Below, in pieces: positions 1 through 9,906 of a stretch of DNA of 64,000 nucleotides. Positions within the stretch are counted from its first letter, which is position 1. Every line of letters begins with the position of its first letter. The DNA is from Ambrosia x helenae (Eukaryota > Streptophyta > Magnoliopsida > Asterales > Asteraceae): assembly GCA_030844895.1 (NCBI GenBank), contig CM061223.1:8170676-8234675 (forward strand). The letters run 5' to 3'. Under the pieces are notes generated by a model. That model did no database searches. It was not told the DNA's origin and saw nothing but the letters and a program-made list of their open reading frames with translations. Made by a program: the position numbers and the translations under genes.

Positions 1-180
1 TAAGAGTGGATCTAGTGATGGAGAACAACCTTCTTGTAGGGATGAAAGTAGGGATATGAAGTAGGAGGGAGATAGAGAATAGCAAGCAAAAGAAGCAAGT
101 ACTGGTTAAATCCTATGGTTATAGACTAGATTATTTTTCTAATAACCTAATTCCCTATAACCATGGCTCTGATACCAATC
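1..180 (-). mobile_element. Edge of a minus-strand LTR retrotransposon: leader with primer-binding site
   Basis: On the minus strand, bases 177-166 read TGGTATCAGAGC, the classic plant primer-binding site complementary to initiator-Met tRNA. It lies three bases inside the LTR that begins at 181. The remaining bases to position 1 are untranslated leader of the element. Its gag and pol genes must lie to the left of the window. No coding frame is supported here. Confidence 0.75.
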
Positions 181-1684
181 TGTAACACCCCAACCGATGG
201 CGGAAACATCGGGATGTCACGTATTGATGATTGTTCAGTAGCTCATGGTGAATAATTTCATTAAATAATTTAAATACGTTACATACAATTGTTTGTACAT
301 CAAATCGAATTAAACTATGCAAAACATCTTCAAGCATCAATTTAAATCCTCAAGCAAGTAGAACCTGAAACATGTTAAGTTGAAAATATTTTGGGTCAAC
401 AAAAGTTGGTGAGAATTACATAGGTTTTGATAATTGAATGAAATTGTTGTGCAATTCATGTGTCATGGCAATCTAGTCCATATGCAAAAACATACTAGAA
501 GTAAATCGAGTGCATAATCAACCTTGTGACTGTTGTAATTGTGGTACATCCCATACGCTCATGGTTCACTCGTTTATATTGCAGTAACAAACACCCACGT
601 AACCTTTGTAGGAGGCACTTATCCGGGTGGGATTGTCAGTCCAATAGATCTATCAATGTATACCGTTTGGCTGATGAATGTTTATGCTAGAATTGTGCTT
701 ACCCTAGTCATGTTCAAGACATAATGCAACATGGAAATACACATAGACACATTGATGATTGAATTGCATAAATATTGTTGTAACATGTTTCACCCCAAAA
801 ATGGTGATAAATAGAAAAGGGGCTATGTAAAACTCACCTTAGCAAAATGATATCTCTTGAAAATAGTGTGTTGCCCAAATGTGTCAAGTATCACCCTATA
901 ATAAGGTAATAAATATGTCTAAGTCTATCTAGTCTACAATTGTATAAGTTTCTAGGGCTTCGAATTGGGGATAAATGCTTGTTTGATTAATATGAAAATT
1001 GTTTGATAAATGAGAGAATATTAATAAATAAATAACCAAAAATCTTTTATAAGAATTTTAATTTAAGATGGTCACAATAATGTGTTTAAAGTATAAAAAT
1101 AATTTTTATAAAATAATTTTCTTTAAAATAGAATATTAATTCTATTTATAACAATTTTTCAAAATTTAACTTTAATATTTAAAAATACAAAAGTTAAAAT
1201 ATTATTAGTTTAAAATTCATATTTCTGTTCTAATTATTCGGAAATAATTTGTAAAAAATTTTGGTGCAAAAATACCAAAAATTGGATTTATTATGATTTA
1301 ATTATGATTAAAACTAACAAAAATTGATTAAAAATATTAAATAAATGATTTTTCAGAAATAAAAATCATTTCTGAAAAGCTTAATGTTATAAAAACTCAG
1401 GATAATTTTTGTGGAAATTAATAAGATCGTTTTGATATTTTTATAGATTTTTATAAATAAAATAGAATAAACTTGATTTATTTATTAAATATATTAAATA
1501 AATAAATTTTTGAAAACTAAAAATTGTAAGTTAAACTTTTTCAGTAGTTTAACTTAAAATTATTTTTGTAGAATTAATAAAAGAGTTTTAATATTTTAAA
1601 ACTAAATTTTAAAATACTAATGATTATATTTATATATAATAGTTTGTTTTGTTGAACAATCAAGAATCAAAAAAAAGAAAAGAA

Positions 1685-1770
1685 AAGAACTGTCACTGAC
1701 CGGGTTCGAACCCGCGTGACTCTGCTCATGGGCACCAGACACAACCACCTGGTCCAAGCCAGTGGTTGTG
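1685..1770 (-). repeat. tRNA-promoter-like (SINE-like) segment inside the LTR
   Basis: On the minus strand this stretch has a B-box-type motif (GGGTTCGAACCCG) preceded by a weak A-box-like stretch, with a T-rich tract beyond. It does not fold into a tRNA cloverleaf by eye. It may be a SINE remnant absorbed into the LTR. I see no flanking duplication. Confidence 0.3.
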
Positions 1771-2389
1771 TTTGGTTGCTGTTACTTTAAATAAATACCA
1801 AACAACACAGGCTTGTTCTTCCCCAAATTATACAATTTCGAGCCCTAGTATTTTCAATTGATCAATACACACGACATTAACCCAATCAATCATGGGGGTT
1901 AATGTCGTGCACACGCCGAATAACAAATCCCACAAAAAATAACAAACTTACAATTATGTTTGATATCTAATTCGATCGGTCAAAGACGAAGTCAAACGCG
2001 ATCATATAATCAACACAGAAGGTTTTTAAGTAGAATTGGGGATTGAGGGATGATGTTCGGCGAGGTTCGAAGGTTGTTTGGGGTCCAATTTATAATGCTC
2101 GTGTCTGGTTTGTATTATTGGAATGGTTGACCTTGATGTTAATGTTTGACGCGTGAAACCAGTAATTGGTAAGAGTTAACTGTAATTGACGTGTATTAGA
2201 CGCGGAAATATAAAGGCAAACAAGTCAACATCAATTAATTTGTGCAATTTTCCTAAACAAGGTAAATTGTTTGTTTTTAAAAAAAAATATATACATATCT
2301 GCTGCTGCTCGATGAACAGCCAAGGAAGGAGAAGGGAGAGAAGAGAGTGTGCTTATATATTTTTAAAGTTGGATTAAAACCAAATAAAG

Positions 2390-2480
2390 GGTGTGGAGCA
2401 GATGGATAGTGCGCGTGTGTGTGTGTTGTGTGACCCCGGTTCGAAACCCGGCAAAAGCAAACAATTTTTGTTTCTTTTTA
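2390..2480 (+). repeat. tRNA-promoter-like (SINE-like) segment inside the LTR
   Basis: An A-box-like stretch (GAGCAGATGGATAGTGCG) is followed about 35 bases later by a B box (GGTTCGAAACC) and then a T-rich tail. The spacing resembles the head of a tRNA-derived SINE. No TSD was found, and a GT-rich run replaces the anticodon region, so it is not a working tRNA gene. Confidence 0.35.
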
Positions 2481-2661
2481 AAAGAGTGAAGGAAGACAAT
2501 AGGGGAGTTGGGCCTGGTGCTGGGCTTGGTCTGGTGTTGGGCCAGAACTGGGATGGGCTCAAGAGGGTAGAAGGTTGGTGGGTTTGGCTTGGTTTGTTGG
2601 TTGGGTTAAGGATGTTTAACCAACTAGTTTTTTTTTGTTTCAACAATATTATGTATAATTA

Positions 2662-2665
2662 TTAA

Positions 2666-2710
<45 letters not shown>

Positions 2711-2711
2711 C
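2662..2711. repeat. (ATT)n microsatellite
   Basis: About 50 bp of uninterrupted ATT/TTA trinucleotide repeat inside the 2.65-kb LTR. Confidence 0.95.
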
Positions 2712-2835
2712 CTCTAAATATAAATATATAAATGTATGAATAATTATCATTGTATTGGGGTTCAAAATATCACTAAAAATAATAATAAGACTTGTCGTTT
2801 AAAATCCGTACATTTATTTAATGCGAAATGTTACA

Positions 2836-3552
2836 TGCGGCACCGTCGGTGACCTATTTCATGACCCCACTCTGTACCGCAGTCTTGCAGGTGCTCTGCA
2901 GTATCTTACTTTCACGCGACCAGACATTTAATATGCGGTACAGCAGGTATGTATGCACATGCACTCCCCTCACATCGATCATTGGAACGCCCTAAAGCGC
3001 ATTATTAGATATATAAAAGGGACCATCAGCTTCGGCCTTCAGCTCCACGGTTCCCCATCTCAATCGCTCGTCTCTTACACTGACGCCGATTGGGCTGGGT
3101 GGCCCGACACGAGGCATTCCACTAGCGGTTACTGCATCTATTTCGGGGATAGTCTTATCTCCTGGTCTTCTAAACGACAGAGCACCATATCTCAATCCAG
3201 CGCTGAAGCAGAATATAGGGGTGTGGCGAACGTTGTGGCCGAAATATGCTGGTTGCGTAATTTACTACTTGAACTTCATCATCCTCTGTCTCGTGCCACC
3301 TTGGTCTATTGTGACAATGTCAGTGCCATATACCTCTTAGGGAACCCAGTACAGCATCAGCGCACCAAACACATAGAATTGGACATTCATTTCGTCCGTG
3401 AACAAGTACAACGAGGCAATGTGCGCATACTTCACGTTCCATCTCGCCATCAGATCGCAGATATTTTTACCAAAGGCCTGCCTCGCATTTTATTTGAAGA
3501 TTTCAGAGACAATCTCAGCATACGGTCTCCTCCCGCTTCGACTGCGGGGGTG
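2836..3552 (+). pseudogene. Copia pol remnant: reverse transcriptase end plus RNase H
   Basis: This is the last part of a Ty1/copia polyprotein. At 2840-2930 it encodes the C-terminal reverse transcriptase motif around SLAGALQYLTFTRPDI. There is an in-frame TAA at 2929-2931, and then about 200 open codons (2953-3552) of RNase H with YTDADWAGWPDTRHS, SSAEAEYRG and the terminal ADIFTKGLP motif. The gene is cut at its left end by insertion of the 2.65-kb LTR at 2836, so its gag, protease, integrase and most of its reverse transcriptase should lie left of the window. The frame runs into a G-rich polypurine tract (GCGGGGGTG) just before the LTR. It is closely similar to Copia-B and Copia-C in this window. 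Not functional. Confidence 0.9.
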
Positions 3553-3690
3553 TAATAGCACATGTGATTATATATGTAATTTGTAATTTGTATTTAATAG
3601 ATAATCTCTATTCAAAATAGAGAGATTACATTGTATCATTATAAATATTTTGATAATGAATAGGGGAGGCAAGGATCCTATTCTAATACA
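3553..3690 (+). mobile_element. 3' LTR of the truncated copia element
   Basis: A short LTR (about 138 bp) follows the polypurine tract. By analogy with Copia-B and Copia-C it begins TAATAG and ends near TAATACA. It contains a TATA-like stretch and a short hairpin (TCTCTATTC / GAGAGA). The exact 3' end is uncertain because no 5' copy is available. Confidence 0.65.
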
Positions 3691-4038
3691 TTTGAACAAG
3701 TGTTTTTCATAATAATGTGTTCTCAATAATTTCCAATTTCCATCTTCAGTTATTAATTTTAACCTCATGTTTAAAATGTTTTACACTAATTTTAGTTTTT
3801 ACTCTCTGCATATTATTCAGAATACCTATTAATAAAAGCTTAAATACTAAGGTAGCGTTTGGTATAAAGGAATCAAAGGTGGAATGGAATAGATCATTCC
3901 CATGGAATTAAATTAAACATGTTTGGTTACCATGTAGTAATGCAATGGATCATTCCTTATGGAATGTGATTCCTTCCATTTTATAAGGTGGTGTTTTTTT
4001 TTTCATTCCTTCAAGGAATGGAAACAAATATATTATTA

Positions 4039-4850
4039 CTAGCTGATTACCCCGGGAGTGTCCCGGGGTTGAAAAATCTAATATGACTTAATAAAAAAAA
4101 GATAAAAGAAGTAAACAGTCTCAACCACTTTTAATGCTAAAGAAAGTTGTTCTAATGTTTATACTACGAAAAGGGGCTCTCATGCTGCGTTCCCAGCAGA
4201 TTAAAAAAATCTCAACCTCTTTTAATGCTAACCATATCGTTATAGCACATGAACATGAGCAATTCATATATGTAATAGTAGGTTTAAAAACAAATATACT
4301 ATCATAACACGATTAGTATCTGCCTATATATAATTAATAAATCGCCTAAACATATGTGTTTTTTTTCTGCATGAACAAAAAACTCACTAAAAAAACATTT
4401 TTTTTTCTTTTTTGTATAACACTATGGTACTCGTTGGAAAGATAATAAAGTGATCGTTTAATTTGGTGTAATTTTTTTTTCAAAAAAATGTCATACATAA
4501 AAGTTACTAACGTTTAAAAATTGTGAGTGGAAAATAAGGAAAAAATAAAGATAAAAATATTAATTAAAATATTTGAAATATTAAAATAATAATTAACATT
4601 TAAAAATGTGAGAGGAAAATAAGGAAAAAATATTAATTAACATATTTGAAATTTTAAGATAATATAGATATAGATTTTATTTAAAAAAAGAAAATAAAAA
4701 TTTTAAAAATTTATCTTTTATTTAAAATAATAAATTCAATACTATCACCTCAAAGTGCCACATGGCACATTCAATGGGGGGGGGGGGGGGTTGAGGCTTC
4801 CATTAAATGCCAACTCATAGAAATTCAATTCTTTTATTATAAGTTATAGA
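4039..4850 (-). mobile_element. Non-autonomous Helitron
   Basis: On the minus strand it starts TCTATAACTTATAATAAAAG and ends with a GC-rich hairpin (CCCCGGGACACTCCCGGGG) followed by AATCAGCTAG. It is inserted between A and T, with no TSD, as expected for Helitrons. A GCCACATGGCAC palindrome lies near the head, shared with the Helitrons at 5359 and 15189. A run of about 17 G lies near 4778. No Rep/helicase coding is present. Confidence 0.8.
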
Positions 4851-4862
4851 TTATTATTATTA

Positions 4863-5165
4863 CAACCCACCATCGTTGTCATCATCCAACCACCACCGCC
4901 TATTGCCGCCACCCACAACCATTGCTACCATCGTCGTAACCCACCATTGTCACCACCGTCCAACAACCACCACCACCTGCGTCACTGCCACCCACTGCCT
5001 CCACCACTGTCATCGCCACCACCACCCACTGTCACCGCTGCAACCCACCACTGCCGTCGTCGCCCACCCCACCATCGTCACCGTCATCGCCCACTACCAC
5101 CACCACCGTTGCCGCCACCACCCACCACCACCGTTGCCGCCACCCACCACTCACCATCGATTTTA
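4863..5165 (+). repeat. CCACCA-rich low-complexity tract
   Basis: About 300 bp of degenerate CCACCACC/CGCC trinucleotide-like repeat, open in more than one frame. The implied His/Pro/Thr-rich peptide is an artefact of the repeat, so no gene is called. Confidence 0.85.
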
Positions 5166-5358
5166 TATTTTCGTTTTTTCTTACATACCAAATAACACAA
5201 AGTAAGAATTCATTCCATTCTCACATGATAACTAAACAAGACATGGAATGGTAATGATCCATTCCATTACCTCTCCCATTCCATTACCTCTTTCATTTCA
5301 TTCCATCTCTTATTCCATTACCCCATACTAAACAGACCCTAAGTTAACTAATTACAAA

Positions 5359-6985
5359 TCTATACATATAATAAACCAAAGCATTTTTTATGACATGGCA
5401 CTCAATGATGCATTCTACTCCTTGAGTGTGCCATGTGGCACCAACCAATTAAAAAAAAAACCTAAAAGATTAAAACCCTATTCAACTTAACCCTAATATC
5501 TCATTATCTCTTTTCTGAATCTTGAGCAAAGTCGTCGGAGACAGATTGAAAGTGTACTTATGGTTAAGAAGCTAGGAGAAGAACTGAAGAAGGAGACTCA
5601 AAGAACATAAACAATGATGACGGTTAGCTACTTCACGAATGCATGAACATATCTACTAAGCATGTCTGCATGAACAAGAAGGAATGCTAAACTACTGCTG
5701 ACAAGTTATATAGATTGTTTTTATTACACACTTATGAATTTTTCAACTAGGGTAAACCACAAAAGACGGCTTCGAACGGGCGTTTGGTTTTGGAATCCGA
5801 TTTCTGTGTTATTGATTAATAATTCTGGTTTGATTATCCGGTTGTCCGACCCGATCTATATAATATCGGCATTGGTTTTCAGGTTTAAACGCCTGTTTCG
5901 GTCGATCGGGTTACGGGTGCGAAAAATTACGATTTACGCATTGAGTAGGTCATGATCACCGGTTCTAGGTATTCTTTTAGTATGTTTATTTAGGTGCTTA
6001 ACTATTTTATGATGGATCGATATGGATTTTTTCGGTATAAAGTGTGTTTAGGTATTATTATCATCCGAGCTGTTCATGGCGTGATGAGAGCGGGTTGCAG
6101 GTTTATCTTCTATAACCTTTATTTAGAGGGTGTTTGGGATTGCGTTTTGAATTTGATTTTAGATTATTACGTTTTGAATTTGATTTTTAGATTATTGCGT
6201 TTTGAAAACGCAGATAATCAGTTTTTTAGGCTATCAAAACGCAATAATCTATAAGCAGCTTCACCCCTACTTTTCCAAAACGCATAATCTGTTTTGAATA
6301 ATCAATACCCAAACACCCCCTTAATAGGGCAGTGGTTTTGAAGTTGAATAATGCTTTGAAAGGTTATTTGTTCTTAGGCATTAGAAAGTACAGATGACTT
6401 AATTCTTAAGTTATTTTTGTTTTGTAGGTTGAGATTTAAACATGAACCAAAGAGAAAATCCATTATCTAAACACCTAGGTACAACACATTTTTTCCTACA
6501 TAAATTTACACCCTCACCTATTGTTTTTTTTTTTATATTGATTTGGCTTCTTTATTGTTTTTGATGGTTATTACATGTAATATTAGTGAGTTTAGTGCTC
6601 AGGTTTGGGTGCCTAGATCAAAACTCGCTGGTCAAGATGCATATTATTACTACTTTAGTGCTTCCCACAAGAAATTGAAGGTGTTAAATGGTAAGATGAT
6701 CTACATTATTATTGTTGTTATCTCAAATATTATTCTTTGTAATCATTTTTTTAAATTAAGATCATATTATGTGTTGCAGCTAAAGGATCTTCAAGTATTT
6801 TTTATTATTATTATTTGTGTTATATTTTAACTTTGTGAGGAAATTCCTTGCATCACTGCTTTTGTTGTGGCCTTACTATATGAGGTAATACATATTAATA
6901 TTTTGTTACTTATTTTTATGTCATTTTAGGATTTTAATCTCTTATTAGATTTTTCAACCCCGGGACGTTCCCGGGTATAAACTAG
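5359..6985 (+). mobile_element. Non-autonomous Helitron with a precise empty site in the paralogue
   Basis: It begins TCTATACATATAATAAACC and ends with the hairpin CCCCGGGACGTTCCCGGG plus TATAAACTAG. Flanks are A and T. The paralogous locus at 29720-29740 reads straight through the junction (ATTACAAA then TGATA), which confirms both ends. The 1.6-kb interior encodes no Rep/helicase. A PIF-type MITE is nested at 6126-6320. The stretch 6600-6700 has a short open segment beginning VWVPRSKLAGQDAYYYYF, preceded by a splice-acceptor-like CAG. I do not recognise it; it may be captured exon sequence. Confidence 0.88.
6126..6320. mobile_element. PIF/Harbinger-type MITE nested in the Helitron
   Basis: It has the 3-bp TSD TTA (6123-6125 and 6321-6323) and inverted ends built on GGGTGTTTGGG. 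The interior repeats the motif ATTNCGTTTTGAA / TTCAAAACGNAAT in both orientations, so most of the element can fold back. No coding. Confidence 0.75.
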
Positions 6986-7333
6986 TGATAGCATATATTG
7001 GAACTAATTATCTATTTTCATGGAGGGTATAAAGATGGGCCCTTTCAGTTTGGGGAATATGTTCGTTGTAGTGAGTTGTATTTGTCCATGTCATATTGTC
7101 ATCATCTTATTTTGGTTTATTTTGTTTTACCGAATATCATAATTTGATCTTGTTTGTGCTTAAATTCCATATGGTGTTGACAGTCTATATACCAATCTAC
7201 CATATATGGATGTTCCTCCCATATGAAGACAAGATGTTTATAGGTGCACCAAACGACCAAGGATAAAGGTAAAAAAGTGCAATCAATCTCTAAAAGGTCC
7301 AGGATTGATTGATATTATTGGACTCGTATAAGT

Positions 7334-8011
7334 TAGGGGTGTGCACGGGTTGGTTTTTTGCCATAACCGAAACCGAAACCGAAACCGACATGTTCGGTTA
7401 TTACGTATTTTAAACCGATCGGGTTCGGTTATTTCAGTTTCAGGGTGTTCGGTTATTTTTCGTTTTCGGTTCGGTTTCGGTTAAATCGTCGGTTTTTTTT
7501 TTTTTTTTTTTTTTTTTTTTGTGTGTGAATTTGGTAATCAATTCCAATACAACACCCATAAGAAACATGCAAAAATGAGAAACTGTTATCTCAGACTTTA
7601 TTTGATCATATGTTGACTATTGACTTCCAAGTTCCAAATTCACTAATCAACCCAAGGTAGCTTTAAAATATTATTGTAATACTGGACAGAATGAAATCAT
7701 ATGAAACATCCCACATGACATTTAACAAAATGAAACTAGAAATATATCCCCACCTAAGTCATGGTCCTTCCCCGGATAAATGACATTCAAATTCTGATCC
7801 TTGTAATAACCATGATATCTGATCCATGGCATATAGCCTTGCATGATCATGAGATTGGTGATACACAGTGTTCTTTGGAATATTCAATACTTAGAAAGTT
7901 AATTAATTCTTAGTTAAATGACCATAAAACACATTGTTCAATTCCATTTCTTCAACTTATAAATATAATTGATATTAAGAAACATACATTCTAACCTATC
8001 TATTTGCCTAA

Positions 8012-8044
<33 letters not shown>

Positions 8045-8249
8045 CACATATATAAACATATCGGTTCGGGTCGGGTCGGGTTTTTTCGGTTTTTCATAAA
8101 CAAGTAACCGTAACCGACCCGAATACTTCGTTTTTAAAAAAAAATAAAAGCCGAACCGCCGATTATCATTTCGGTTCGGTTTTTTACGGTTTGGTTTTTT
8201 CGGTTATTTCGGTTTCGGTTCGGTTAATTCGGTTTTCTGCTCACCCCTA
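7334..8249. mobile_element. Non-autonomous hAT-like element (916 bp)
   Basis: A perfect 8-bp TSD, GTATAAGT, flanks it (7326-7333 and 8250-8257). Inverted ends are TAGGGGTGTGCACGGG and TAGGGGTGAGCAGAAAA. Sub-terminal zones are packed with CGGTTCGG/CCGAACC-type repeats in both orientations. The middle has a T run at about 7492-7520 and a CA/TA repeat near 8012-8050. No transposase frame. The paralogue at 31180 lacks it. Confidence 0.9.
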
Positions 8250-8340
8250 GTATAAGTTATAAGCTGGTTACTATTTATCTTATTACCTATTGGGTTTACG
8301 GGTTTTCTTGCAGTGTTGTTAGAAAATAATATTTACCAAA

Positions 8341-8595
8341 ATAGTGTTAGTTTTATAAATATTACGAAAAAATTGTTTTATCTCATTGATAAATATTTTT
8401 TCCACCGACACCATTTTGGAATAAAATAATATATGTTTATGATCTTACATGTTTAAAAAATATTCGTTAGTATTCCCATTACGATCTTAATTAAACTCAA
8501 AAAAAGACCTACTTAAATATCATTTTCTTGAATATACTTGAAATAAATTTATATTTCTAATAAAGTCAAGTTTTGAACCGTTTTAACATACTCTA
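8341..8595. other. AT-rich intergenic stretch, nothing recognised
   Basis: No open frame of note, no terminal repeats and no match to other parts of the window that I could see. Confidence 0.5.
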
Positions 8596-8598
8596 TTA

Positions 8599-9590
8599 GG
8601 GTATGTGTAGTGGTGGATAGTTATGTGGGGGTTATAGGATTAAAATATTAAAAAGTAATAGAAAAGGGGTTATGTTGGGGTTATGGAAAAAGAGGGTGTA
8701 GTGGGAAGGGGGGTTATGTGGGGGTTATAAATGATTGGTAATGATTGGTTAATTATTGTTTTTTATTTAAATAAGAATATTTAATAGTTAATAATATTTC
8801 ATTAAAAATAAAAAAATTACAAATACTAAAACAAAAAAAAATACAAATACTAAAAAAAAAAATTACAAACCATAAATAAAAGATAAAAATACTAGAAACC
8901 ATATTTTTTTTCGATTTTAGCCTTTCGGCTCAAAGCCATTTCCAACGCTTTCCCCTCTAGGTGGTCGTGATTTGCCGTGTAAAAAGCAAAGTCGCGTTCA
9001 AACTGTCGTTCCTTCATGATGTCAACCACCTCTCGGTTTTCTTGGATACGCTGAGCCCCGATATCGCGCAAGTCTTGGAGCCGCTGGTTCATTTCAGCAA
9101 ATGCCGGGACTAACTTATCAACCCCCGACGAAGACTCCGTCCGTGCGGCTCGAGCAGCCCGTCGACCGGCGGGACGAGGTAGCTCCTCCGCCCCCTCCTC
9201 CCCTACAAAAAAGGGATTTTCTTCTGGTGAGTTGAGGTCGACATAACGCGCGTCAGACGTAGGCGTTTCGGGATCAACCGAGTCAGAGGTCCTCGACTTT
9301 TTTGAAGGCCTCGTATTTTTGGCCCTAGATGAAGAAGATCCAACTGTTGGGCGCACGGGGTGCCATTTGGTGCAGTCTTTCAGCACGCGCCAACATTTCA
9401 CGTACGCGAAATTCCCGTACGTCTGATTGTATTCCTCCAAAGCCGCCACAAAGACATCCTCGTCACTTTGCCCACTTTTCCACCCGTACTTGGTGCGCTG
9501 ATAAATGCCCTGAAAATTTGTGCATTTTTGGTTGATATCGGTCCACTTGCCCGATATCGAATCATTTTCCCGGTAGCCTTCTCCTTTACC
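8599..9590 (-). mobile_element. PIF/Harbinger-type element, right end missing
   Basis: The left end starts GGGTATGTGTAGTGG after a TTA target, with the motif GTAGTGG repeated and GGGGTTATG-type sub-terminal repeats (8599-8720). It carries a minus-strand ORF1-like exon. No matching right terminus was found before the Helitron end at 9676, and no DDE transposase frame is present. It is therefore a truncated or non-autonomous copy. Confidence 0.6.
8892..9590 (-). CDS. PIF/Harbinger ORF1-like protein, terminal exon (Myb/SANT-like to NAM-associated C-terminal type)
   Basis: This is an open exon of 232 codons ending in a stop at 8892. At its 5' side (9590/9591) is a splice acceptor, TTTTCAG, after a T/A-rich stretch, so an earlier exon carrying the start is missing. 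The N-terminal part (GKGEGYRENDSISGKWTD, then YVKCWRVLKDCTKW) resembles the DNA-binding Myb/SANT-like half of PIF ORF1 products. The C-terminal part is Arg/Glu-rich, probably helical (LVPAFAEMNQRLQDLRDIGA), and ends AKIEKKYGF. In this family ORF1 helps the DDE transposase find DNA; the transposase itself is not here. The nearest internal Met gives 185 residues from 9449. The name rests on recognition only; the function of this copy is doubtful. Confidence 0.6.
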   Translation of the reverse strand, partial: GKGEGYRENDSISGKWTDINQKCTNFQGIYQRTKYGWKSGQSDEDVFVAALEEYNQTYGNFAYVKCWRVLKDCTKWHPVRPTVGSSSSRAKNTRPSKKSRTSDSVDPETPTSDARYVDLNSPEENPFFVGEEGAEELPRPAGRRAARAARTESSSGVDKLVPAFAEMNQRLQDLRDIGAQRIQENREVVDIMKERQFERDFAFYTANHDHLEGKALEMALSRKAKIEKKYGF

Positions 9591-9675
9591 CTGAAAATTG
9601 ATTTCTTCACTAGTTTAGAATAGCTTAGTTCATGCTATATTTTAGTTTTACGAGTTATGTGTATTTTATACCAAA
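9591..9675. repeat. Short repeat shared with the OMT-3 flank
   Basis: The stretch around ACTAGTTTAGAATAGCTTA closely matches the sequence formed by joining 38106-38130 to 50523-50580, that is, the empty site of Copia-D beside the third O-methyltransferase copy. It was therefore a repeated sequence before Copia-D arrived. Identity unknown. Confidence 0.6.
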
Positions 9676-9683
9676 CTAGTGTC

Positions 9684-9857
9684 TAAAAGATAATAACATA
9701 CTCTACAAGAATTTCTCCTAGAAATCCTCCTCATTTAATGTTGTTTAATATGTAGTCAATTGTAATTATTTGTTTCCTATTTTATTGGTTGTATTCATTG
9801 TATATAATATTAATCAATCTCTCTTAATTTCAGTAAGAGAGAATTCATATTATCACA
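9684..9857 (+). mobile_element. 5' LTR of Copia-A
   Basis: 174 bp, 5'-TA...CA-3' ends. It contains a TATA-like stretch (GTATATAATATTAATC) and a repeated AAGAGAGAATTC near the end. Confidence 0.9.
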
Positions 9858-9906
9858 TGGTATCAGCCTGATATTGATCCATAATCTCTTCCCTTTCTTC
9901 TCCAAA

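Larger units (their letters stand above)
181..2835 (-). mobile_element. Long LTR (about 2.65 kb) of the left-edge retrotransposon
   Basis: The LTR starts TGTAACA and ends TGTTACA on the plus strand, so its ends form a perfect 7-bp inverted repeat. It abuts the primer-binding site on the left. On the right it interrupts a copia reverse transcriptase frame exactly at 2836, which fixes that boundary. The interior is AT-rich and non-coding. It contains an (ATT)n tract and two tRNA-promoter-like segments. The 5-bp TSD cannot be checked because the other end of the element is outside the window. Superfamily is not certain; the long LTR would suit Ty3/gypsy. Confidence 0.75.
3851..5339. mobile_element. 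Tourist-like PIF/Harbinger element with nested Helitron
   Basis: It is flanked by the 3-bp TSD TAA (3848-3850 and 5340-5342). Ends are imperfect inverted repeats: GGTAGCGTTTGGTAT on the left against GGGTCTGTTTAGTAT read inward from the right. Sub-terminal regions are rich in GGAATGG/CCATTCC. The paralogous locus at 29715 lacks it. The interior has no transposase. It holds a Helitron (4039-4850) and a CCACCA-rich low-complexity tract (4863-5160). Confidence 0.75.
3691..8340. repeat. Segmental paralogue of 29555-31255 (heavily interrupted copy)
   Basis: After removing insertions, the base sequence at 3691-3850, 5340-5358, 6986-7333 and 8250-8325 matches in order the blocks at 29555-29749, 29932-30150, 30700-30728 and 31093-31255. 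It is non-coding DNA, and in the second copy it leads into an OMT pseudogene. This copy gained a Tourist-like element, two Helitrons and a hAT-like element. The other copy gained hAT MITEs, a MITE with a SINE in it, and a second retroposon. Each copy therefore shows the other's empty sites. Confidence 0.8.

Noticed and set aside
1690..1745. Possible tRNA gene (GGGTTCGAACCCG)
   Set aside because: Only the T-arm-like box is convincing. No acceptor stem or cloverleaf forms, so it is treated as a SINE-like remnant.
2393..2665. Paired 90-codon open frames on both strands
   Set aside because: They lie inside a non-coding LTR over a GT-rich run and a B-box. No start context or known motif.
4876..5205. 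Open frames encoding His/Pro/Thr-rich peptides
   Set aside because: They fall in a CCACCA-type low-complexity tract, are open in two frames at once, and show no protein-like composition.
7490..7522. Long T run as a transcription terminator or poly(A) tail
   Set aside because: It lies in the middle of a hAT-like element with perfect TSD, so it is internal to that element and not a retroposon tail.
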